From assembly GCF_019649055.1 (NCBI RefSeq), contig NW_026570646.1:1-23446 (forward strand): a stretch of DNA of 23,446 nt, written 5' to 3'. The notes under the pieces were generated by a model that did no database searches, was not told where the DNA came from, and was given only the letters and a program-made list of their open reading frames with translations. Shown in pieces: positions 16,891 to 22,539 of the stretch. How positions within the stretch are numbered: position 1 is the first letter of the stretch; each line of letters begins with the position of its first letter. This DNA is from Paramacrobiotus metropolitanus (taxonomy: Eukaryota; Tardigrada; Eutardigrada; Parachela; Macrobiotidae). Position numbers and translations under genes: made by a program.

Positions 16891-16993
16891 CTATTGTTAG
16901 GCGTGGACCGAGTGAACGGAGGTCGGTTCGTCCCTTTGTGGTGACGTTTCGACCGTGGTTCCGACTCGCGCTTCCGAAGGGGATGTCATCCAT
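16784..16993 (-). CDS. Giant-element ORF C, N-terminal segment
   Basis: An ATG at 16991-16993 opens a 69-codon polar segment that stops at 16784. It overlaps the stop of ORF B by 8 bases in the string ATGGATGA, an arrangement typical of coupled ORFs in compact genomes. A +1 change before 16784 would carry it into the frame of 15868-16890. Homopolymers such as AAA near 16815 are possible sites. Gly/Thr/Glu/Ser-rich, with no domain seen. Confidence 0.45.
   Translation of the reverse strand: MDDIPFGSASRNHGRNVTTKGRTDLRSLGPRLTIDESRTNESTTESGNIPTKRSTAKEKPPQGLVARIP
16921..16954 (+). repeat. Nested hairpin with TTTGT loop
   Basis: The outer stem is GGTCG (16921-16925) with CGACC (16950-16954). The inner stem is CGTCCC (16929-16934), loop TTTGT, GG and GACG (16940-16946) with one bulged T. 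Eleven pairs in all. Confidence 0.7.
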
Positions 16994-18065
16994 CGCTTCT
17001 TCGGTTTTCTTTGGTTTCGTTGGGGGTGTTCCGAGGTGAGAACCTAGGTGGTTTCTCAGTCGTCGGTTGACTTGGCAGCTTAGTCGGCTGGGATGCTGAT
17101 CGAGTCGGCGAAATCTGCTTTACTGGCGATCTACCTCGTTTCGGTATGGATCCCTTCGTAGGTGCCGCTGCCTTTTGGTGCATGGAGTCGTCGGAGTCGA
17201 TGTTGTCCGCGTTCTCCTCATCTTCGCTGCTATCCGACATTGTTATCGGAATCTTCTCGGTAACCTCTTCTCCAGGCCGAGGTTGAATCTCTAATGTGTA
17301 GGCGCCCGGGTTGATGCTCGGGTTGCGGAGCCGCTGAATCGTCTGGATCATGTTCGTATCCAGCTGGAGTTGTCGTAACTCCTGCTTTCCGCATCTCAGA
17401 GTAACCAACCTTCTCAGGACTTTGTCTCTATCCTGGATGGTAGCATGGATCTTCTGGGCCATTTGAGTCTGTTGCTCTTCTGTCATGGTCCGATCTCGGA
17501 TACCTCCTTGAAGTTGTGCTTCGTAGAGTATCCGTTGAAGGTCCAGCGTTTTGGCTTGGCCGACTAGCTTTCTTATGGACGGCCGGAGTAAACAAGCTTT
17601 TGCTCCCATCACTTTCCGTGACGGGCTCGGCTTCTCTTCGGCCGGTGGTAGGGAAGACGGAGTCGCCTTCAGGATTTCCAAGAGTTGTTCCTTGGTCCTG
17701 ACTGGGACTGGTGATGGCGACTTCGACGGGAAGAGCCGCCTGCGTGGTCCGTGCTCCTCGACGTTATCCGTCGTTTTTGGCTTCCGTGCAAACTTTGTTG
17801 AGTTCGATCCGCCTGGTTGGAGGATAAGTCGGCCATCAGGTGTTCGTTCACTCTGTGGTTCTCTTTGTGAGAGCCCAGGTAACGTTGTAGGTCGTTCCAG
17901 GGGCTTAGGTCGGATTACTTCTGTTGTTCCGACTTCCTCCGAAGTATCCATCGGTTCATCGTCGCCTTCAAGTGGTGGTACTGGTACTTCGTCCATCAGC
18001 TCGTCTTGGTGACTCACCGGTGGAACTACCTGTGTCGGTTTGACAGGTTGTACCTTTGGCTTTTT
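16986..18065 (-). CDS. Giant-element ORF B, disordered phospho-motif-rich protein
   Basis: The frame ends at 16986 and lacks its own start. The only upstream ATG (18067-18069) is followed by an A6 run (T6 on plus, 18061-18066) and is exactly one base out of frame. This ATG lies 14 bases after the stop of ORF A. The protein (about 360 residues) is acidic at the start (DEVPVPPLEGDDEPMD), has RRRLF followed by SPSP (a cyclin-docking-like RxL plus proline-directed sites, a short motif easily found by chance), a helical middle (RKLVGQAKTLDLQRILYEAQL) and an acidic serine patch (SDSSEDEEN), and ends basic and Pro/Ser-rich. No family recognised. It would suit a regulatory or nucleoprotein cofactor. 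Confidence 0.5.
   Translation of the reverse strand, partial: KKPKVQPVKPTQVVPPVSHQDELMDEVPVPPLEGDDEPMDTSEEVGTTEVIRPKPLERPTTLPGLSQREPQSERTPDGRLILQPGGSNSTKFARKPKTTDNVEEHGPRRRLFPSKSPSPVPVRTKEQLLEILKATPSSLPPAEEKPSPSRKVMGAKACLLRPSIRKLVGQAKTLDLQRILYEAQLQGGIRDRTMTEEQQTQMAQKIHATIQDRDKVLRRLVTLRCGKQELRQLQLDTNMIQTIQRLRNPSINPGAYTLEIQPRPGEEVTEKIPITMSDSSEDEENADNIDSDDSMHQKAAAPTKGSIPKRGRSPVKQISPTRSASQPTKLPSQPTTEKPPRFSPRNTPNETKENRRSDG
17857..17875 (+). repeat. 7-bp hairpin, TTTGT loop
   Basis: GGTTCTC (17857-17863), loop TTTGT, GAGAGCC (17869-17875), one T-G pair. The stem sequence is unrelated to the common CGACC type. Confidence 0.7.
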
Positions 18066-18083
18066 TCATGGATGGCGGTCTCC

Positions 18084-18356
18084 TCATTTCTTCTGTTCTT
18101 CCGCTTCTTTCCGTTTGTAGAAGTCGTCTACAAAGGACTGAATCATGGCTACCAATGTTTGCAGCCGTTCCTGATTCTTAGCTGACCACACTGTTGTTGG
18201 TCGGAGGATAAATCGGGCTTCCTTGGTGTTGTTCTCCAAGTGTCCGAGGTTGATGTCGATCTGACAATACTGTGGACTCCGCTGGTCGGTTTCGTCCATC
18301 ATTTTCGGGAGTTCGACTATAACAGCGTCCGCTCGCAGTAACTGTGTTGACTGCTT
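18084..18356 (-). CDS. Giant-element ORF A, C-terminal segment
   Basis: The frame opens after TAA at 18357-18359 and ends at 18084. It reads as a well-formed domain end (INLGHLENNTKEARFIL, then a charged helix) and is +1 to the 1,429-codon frame that it overlaps (stop of that frame at 18178). The shift must lie between 18178 and 18356. An A4 run is at the left limit (18355-18358 on plus as T4), and an 8-bp hairpin (18335-18354) sits at the same place. Its stop is followed after 14 bases by the ATG of ORF B. Confidence 0.5.
   Translation of the reverse strand, partial: KQSTQLLRADAVIVELPKMMDETDQRSPQYCQIDINLGHLENNTKEARFILRPTTVWSAKNQERLQTLVAMIQSFVDDFYKRKEAEEQKK
18110..18137 (+). repeat. 11-bp hairpin with one bulge
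   Basis: TCC and TTTGTAGA (18110-18121, G bulged) pair with TCTACAAA and GGA (18127-18137). The loop is AGTCG. Confidence 0.65.
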
Positions 18357-21300
18357 TTATCCATTCAAGGTCGGGTTTGGCTGGTGGGGCTGGAGGTGGA
18401 AGTCGGACTGAGTCGAAACTCGGTTTCCGAGCCGTCTGGATCTTTGTGATCCGAGACGACCGACCTTCAGCCATGGCGTTTGTTGCCACGCTGGTCGACT
18501 TCTCTTCGTCGTCCCGTTGCTTTTCCTCCTCGTACTCGTTCACCCTAGTTTCCAACCATGATGTAGTACGAATCAGGTGTTGTCGAGTCCTGGTCGTTTG
18601 GGGGGCGTCCGGATGACAAAGTCGTCGTATGAACCGAGCGTTATTTCCCCAGGCCAGGATGTCTCGATCCAAGTCGTTTGCTTCCTGACTGTTGTCGACA
18701 CAGAAGTTTCGGCGGGCTCTCATCTCTGTGATGAGTTCCGCTACTCGGGTCAACAATTTGACTATATGTGGCGCGACCGTACTCGGCAGTTCATCCGTGT
18801 CCGGTATGGCTTCCATGATCCGAGCTTCTGTAGCCGGAGACATGGGCCGGTCGGCCATTTCCATTGGTCTTTGTTGAACCAAGCTCATCGTTGAGCTCGG
18901 ATGACTTGGAGTCATCGGCTTTTGCAAACCGGATGCGCCTTGTTGCGTTTCCTTCCGGTATCTCTCAAGTCGTTCCTGACGTGTCTTATCCGTCATCCAT
19001 TTGCGTCGGAGCATGTCGTACTCCGCCTCTATGTCTTGGACGTGCATCTGGGAAATCTTAAGTTGATCTCCGATTGCTGTCCGTATGTTGCGGATGGTCG
19101 GATCTGTTCCGTCCATACTGTCGACTTGTCGTTGTAAGTCGGCAGCAATCTTCTTAGCACGCGCCAACCTCTGATCAAGCTCTGCCCGCTGTTCGGCCAT
19201 TGTGGGCTCGGGCGGTTGTTGTGAAGTAGTCGGCTGTGACTGAGTGGAGGTCGGCTGAACCCTTTGTGGGTTAGCTTCTAGGACTTTCCACAAATCTTCG
19301 ACCCGCCTTGAGCAGATAGTATACTGCTGGTCCAAGGCGTCACGCATCTGTTTCTCCGTAGCGTTGTTAGGGTCGAGCTCCCGGAGTTGTTTTCCGAGCT
19401 TCTCCATAATTTCGACCGCTTCTCGGTATTGATCTTCAACTTCACCGATGTTGACTTCTTTTTGTTCAACTACTTCGGTGAATGGAAGTTCGACGTCGAG
19501 TCCGACTGGTGGGACTGGGGAAGGTGTTCTCTCCCGAGCTGGTACTGGTGCTCCCGCTTTGTTCGGGTTAGCCAAGTACTGTTTGACGTAGTCGATCACC
19601 GACTGGAGTGCTTCGATAAGCCGGTCTCGGTTCGGACCCGGCGGTGGAATTTCCCATGAGCCTAGAGTATCGGCCCAATCCAACTCGAGTCGTAGTGCTC
19701 GGTCGATTCGGGTGAGGTCGGTTTCCTCTTGTTCCGTTAGGGTTCCGCTAAGTCGGTGGAAGAAGATATCGGCTAAATCCTGTCCAGCTTGGGTAATTAT
19801 GTCCATGTTGGCGATTGGATTTTCCATCGGTGTCGTGCCGACTAGAGTCATCACCGCTGTCGTGGTCGGTGCTGCTCGGCGAGGTGGCGATGGGGTCGGA
19901 ATCCGCTTAGAGTATGCCGGTTCCGCGTCGAGGATCTCTGTGATCCGTTCGACTACCGACCTGAGTTGCCGTTCGTCGGCCTCGGTTGGTTCACTTTTAG
20001 CCATGAGGATGTCCGCCTTTTTCAGGTAGGCCATCAGATCGTTCATCTTCTGTCTCGCCACTTTAAGAGTTTCAGGATCGGACGGTGTCTCGTTGACAAA
20101 GGATCGCTGGAGGTGTTCCAGTAGATTCCACCCGTCGGTTATTATTCCAGCCATCTTTTCCTGCGGCTTTTCCGCATTGCCGAGTGCATTTCCATGGCCG
20201 ATGAGGTCGAGGTAATGCGTCCGAAGTCTCCGTATCAGGTCGGCTGGTCGGCGTTGGCTTCGGCTATAGTCCCGCAGCTGGTTTATGCCGTTCTGGACAA
20301 GTTGGGAATGGACTCCCGGTTCAATCACGCCTGGTTGTATCAGGTTTCTCACAAGTTGTATGTGAGTGGTGAATTCGGAGATTGTCTTCTGAGCGTTCGG
20401 CTCGAATCCCTTCTCAGCGCGCTGCTGAATCCGTTTCAGGACATCTTCTGCCTCTTGTATGGCAATTCTGCCCTGGGCGATGACTGTGTCGCTTGCCAAG
20501 GTTGTCAACGTTACGGCCTGTGTGGTCGTTGTTGGCGTTAAAACTGAGGCAAGGTGGACTTGCTGTTCCTCCGACTGGATACGTCTGTCCAAGTCGGTGT
20601 GCCGATTGTACAGTTGTTTGTACTGGTCGAGTAAGGCTTGGAATTCTTGAGGGTGGCTATCGTCCCCTGTTGGAAGAGTAGCCATCCGTTGCCGAGTTTC
20701 GTTCGACTGGGCGATGACATCCTCCCGTTCCTTTTTTAATTCGGCCAATCTTCGGATGCGTTCCGAGTTAGACACTTGGGGATCCAGTGAGTGTGTTCCG
20801 CTGACGACCTGTGTGGTTGCCGGCGGTGGTGACGATATCGGTGAAGTCCTGATGTCTCCCGGAATCGTCATCGATCCCTCCGTGTTGGAGGTCGGAAACT
20901 TCTCTGACCAACCAGCCCTGTCTATACGGCCTATGGCTGCTCGAAGTCGGTTCTTATCCTCCTTTGTGGTAGGCGTACCAGACTTCATCAGATCCTCAAC
21001 CGACTTTATGTCGGTTATGAGATCGTTAATCTTATTAAACTTGAAGTCGAGGCTTCCCGGCCAGGCGTGGTCGTAGATGTGTTGAATGGTCTGTTTGCCT
21101 ATGAGAATCGCCTTCCAAGCTTCTGTCGGCTGGCCATCCGCTGCGATTTGAGCTGTCATTACGTGATAGGACGGAACCTGTTGTTCGGCACCTTGTGGGT
21201 CGCTCTGGATCATCTGTTGTATCCGTCGAACGTGTTGGTTCAGCCGTACGGCCTGGTCGTCTGTGGCCGGGTATCCTGGTGCTGTGAGTCGTCCAGCTAT

Positions 21301-22539
21301 CCGGAGACTTGTGTGAAGGGCGCTGATTCTAGTGGCTGTCCCGTCCACAGTCGTCTGGGTCTGTGGTGTCATCCTCCAGTAGTCGAGGAGTCGTTCTCCC
21401 CTAACGAGGATTGGTTGGATCTGCTCCGGTGTAAGTACTCTCACTGCATCCGACCTCCGTTCGGCCGCTTCCAGATTCTGAATCAACTGGGGGTGTCGCT
21501 CGGCTCTGTTGCGAGCATTCCTCATCCTGTTACTAATTGCTGTCAGCAAGGCCAATTCCGTCGGCATACCGGTGTTCACGTACGGTCGCAACCACTGTGT
21601 GTGCGTTGCGATAACTGCTCGGTCGCCGTTAAGGTTAATGGCTTCCGGAGTTCCTTTGGGAGTATCTTCTAGTACTGCGTCAATTCGTCCGATGACTATG
21701 TTAGTCATCCGGAGAAAATCCCTTAGCTCCTGCAGTGTTGGGAGAGGTTCTACAGGTGGTCCTTGTCGGACTTGCTGTACCGGATTCAGCGATGGGAATG
21801 GGACCATGATAGGTGGCATATCCGAGCCTACATTCACCGCTATTATTGGTTGGGGTTGACTCGTTGGGACGGCCGCTTGTTGGGTCGTCGTCGGCTGGAG
21901 AGCTCGGATTTCATTCTCCTGCTCCATGTATTTCTTTGTCCAGTGGTCAATCAGTTCGAGATTGCTCTGGAAAATTCGATGATGATGTTCCTTGGTCGGA
22001 TCGAGTGTGGGCAGGCGTCGCTTCGCCTCGTCGATCCTGTGGAGGTATTCGTCGCGTTTTTGCGCTAAAGCGTCCAGCCGAGCTAACCGGATTTCCTCAT
22101 CAATCACCGCCTGTGTGGTCGGTGCTGAGACTCCGGACGAGCGCAAGTTCTGTTCCTCGGCTCGTATCTTCCTTTCTAGGTGAGCAGCCTGATCGGTACA
22201 ATGTTGTTCCTCTCGGCCTATCCTTCCCATCTCGGCCGAGTAGCTCTCCGATGTATGGGGGATTTTTGAATAACTCATTCTGAGTTTAATTGCCTCCTTC
22301 ATGGCCTCCTCCTTCTGGACACGGAGTTTTCCGATCTCCAACGACGGTGTTCGGCCAGGCACTTGTTGGCCTTCCGAAGTCGACGGAGTTGGCTGGGACG
22401 TCGGTACGACAACCTGTGTGGTTATCGAGAAAGGGTCTGGTTCTGGGTCTCCCAGTCTCTGGGCCACATTCGGGCTACTGCCTGCTGGCAGATTCGGAGG
22501 ATTGCTGTTCCCTTTGATAGAGCGTCTTGGTAGCCTCGT
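18178..22539 (-). CDS. Giant-element ORF A, long helical-repeat protein (central part)
   Basis: An uninterrupted frame of about 1,450 codons with no initiating ATG. The first GTG is at 22465-22467, but the frame is open from 22539 and overlaps the upstream frame, so it is probably its +1 continuation. Numbering from the GTG, a helical-hairpin module of about 65 residues recurs at about 45-110, 125-190, 568-638, 1005-1068 and 1092-1155. Its turn reads (T/E/D)xLDP, SMDG or similar. A second module type occurs at about 450-520 and 775-848. Modules are separated by Pro/Thr/Gln linkers, several containing TTQVV or TTQAV. This is the style of a long structural coiled-coil or tether protein. There are no transmembrane segments, enzymatic motifs or signal peptide. 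No family recognised. Confidence 0.65.
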   Translation of the reverse strand, partial: TRLPRRSIKGNSNPPNLPAGSSPNVAQRLGDPEPDPFSITTQVVVPTSQPTPSTSEGQQVPGRTPSLEIGKLRVQKEEAMKEAIKLRMSYSKIPHTSESYSAEMGRIGREEQHCTDQAAHLERKIRAEEQNLRSSGVSAPTTQAVIDEEIRLARLDALAQKRDEYLHRIDEAKRRLPTLDPTKEHHHRIFQSNLELIDHWTKKYMEQENEIRALQPTTTQQAAVPTSQPQPIIAVNVGSDMPPIMVPFPSLNPVQQVRQGPPVEPLPTLQELRDFLRMTNIVIGRIDAVLEDTPKGTPEAINLNGDRAVIATHTQWLRPYVNTGMPTELALLTAISNRMRNARNRAERHPQLIQNLEAAERRSDAVRVLTPEQIQPILVRGERLLDYWRMTPQTQTTVDGTATRISALHTSLRIAGRLTAPGYPATDDQAVRLNQHVRRIQQMIQSDPQGAEQQVPSYHVMTAQIAADGQPTEAWKAILIGKQTIQHIYDHAWPGSLDFKFNKINDLITDIKSVEDLMKSGTPTTKEDKNRLRAAIGRIDRAGWSEKFPTSNTEGSMTIPGDIRTSPISSPPPATTQVVSGTHSLDPQVSNSERIRRLAELKKEREDVIAQSNETRQRMATLPTGDDSHPQEFQALLDQYKQLYNRHTDLDRRIQSEEQQVHLASVLTPTTTTQAVTLTTLASDTVIAQGRIAIQEAEDVLKRIQQRAEKGFEPNAQKTISEFTTHIQLVRNLIQPGVIEPGVHSQLVQNGINQLRDYSRSQRRPADLIRRLRTHYLDLIGHGNALGNAEKPQEKMAGIITDGWNLLEHLQRSFVNETPSDPETLKVARQKMNDLMAYLKKADILMAKSEPTEADERQLRSVVERITEILDAEPAYSKRIPTPSPPRRAAPTTTAVMTLVGTTPMENPIANMDIITQAGQDLADIFFHRLSGTLTEQEETDLTRIDRALRLELDWADTLGSWEIPPPGPNRDRLIEALQSVIDYVKQYLANPNKAGAPVPARERTPSPVPPVGLDVELPFTEVVEQKEVNIGEVEDQYREAVEIMEKLGKQLRELDPNNATEKQMRDALDQQYTICSRRVEDLWKVLEANPQRVQPTSTQSQPTTSQQPPEPTMAEQRAELDQRLARAKKIAADLQRQVDSMDGTDPTIRNIRTAIGDQLKISQMHVQDIEAEYDMLRRKWMTDKTRQERLERYRKETQQGASGLQKPMTPSHPSSTMSLVQQRPMEMADRPMSPATEARIMEAIPDTDELPSTVAPHIVKLLTRVAELITEMRARRNFCVDNSQEANDLDRDILAWGNNARFIRRLCHPDAPQTTRTRQHLIRTTSWLETRVNEYEEEKQRDDEEKSTSVATNAMAEGRSSRITKIQTARKPSFDSVRLPPPAPPAKPDLEWIKAVNTVTASGRCYSRTPENDGRNRPAESTVLSDRHQPRTLGEQHQGSPIYPPTNNSVVS
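18335..18354 (+). repeat. 8-bp hairpin at the frame break of ORF A
   Basis: GCAGTAAC (18335-18342), loop TGT, GTT and ACTGC (18346-18354) with one bulged G. Confidence 0.55.
18433..18458 (+). repeat. 10-bp hairpin, TTTGT loop, one bulge
   Basis: CGTCTGGATC (18433-18442), loop TTTGT, GATCC and AGACG (18448-18458) with one bulged G. Confidence 0.75.
18719..18735 (+). repeat. Perfect 6-bp hairpin, TCTGT loop
   Basis: CTCATC (18719-18724), loop TCTGT, GATGAG (18730-18735). Confidence 0.65.
18882..18916 (+). repeat. Two adjacent perfect hairpins
   Basis: AGCTCA (18882-18887), loop TCGT, TGAGCT (18892-18897). Then GATGACT (18900-18906), loop TGG, AGTCATC (18910-18916). Confidence 0.6.
19254..19275 (+). 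repeat. 8-bp hairpin, TTTGT loop, between two protein modules
   Basis: GCT and AACCC (19254-19262, one bulged G), loop TTTGT, GGGTTAGC (19268-19275). It lies in the linker between the helical modules at residues 1005-1068 and 1092-1155. Confidence 0.7.
19550..19572 (+). repeat. 7-bp hairpin with CTTTGTT loop
   Basis: GCT plus CCCG (19550-19556), loop CTTTGTT, CGGG plus AGC (19564-19572), two bases bulged. Confidence 0.5.
19932..19946 (+). repeat. Perfect 5-bp hairpin, TCTGT loop
   Basis: GGATC (19932-19936), loop TCTGT, GATCC (19942-19946). Confidence 0.55.
20513..20529 (+). repeat. Hairpin, TGTGT loop, encoding a TTQAV linker
   Basis: ACGGCC (20513-20518), loop TGTGT, GGTCGT (20524-20529), one G-T. 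The coding strand gives TTQAV. Confidence 0.65.
20805..20819 (+). repeat. Hairpin, TGTGT loop, encoding a TTQVV linker
   Basis: CGACC (20805-20809), loop TGTGT, GGTTG (20815-20819), one G-T. The coding strand gives TTQVV. Confidence 0.6.
20958..21016 (+). repeat. Two hairpins, loops TTTGT and TTTAT
   Basis: CCTCC (20958-20962), loop TTTGT, GG and AGG (to 20973) with a bulged T. AACCGAC (20998-21004), loop TTTAT, GTCGGTT (21010-21016), perfect 7 bp. Confidence 0.65.
21691..21709 (+). repeat. Perfect 7-bp hairpin, ATGTT loop
   Basis: GATGACT (21691-21697), loop ATGTT, AGTCATC (21703-21709). Confidence 0.65.
22105..22124 (+). repeat. 7-bp hairpin, TGTGT loop, encoding a TTQAV linker
   Basis: CACCGCC (22105-22111), loop TGTGT, GG and CGGTG (22117-22124) with one bulged T. 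It lies between the first two helical modules of ORF A. Confidence 0.65.
22407..22427 (+). repeat. Hairpin, TGTGT loop, encoding a TTQVV linker
   Basis: CGACAACC (22407-22414), loop TGTGT, GGTTATCG (22420-22427), 7 of 8 pairs. The one mismatch is C-A, against the usual G-T trend. Confidence 0.6.

Noticed and set aside
9990-20830. CTGACGA words (about 10002 and 20801) and a minus-strand CTGATGA (about 20985) as hammerhead ribozyme cores, expected in Terminon-type elements
   Set aside because: None is followed by a stem II and GAAA in the right place.
21067-21672. Plus-strand 201-codon frame over ORF A
   Set aside because: It is opposite a 1,450-codon frame with coherent repeats. It looks like a shadow caused by the GC-rich codon bias.
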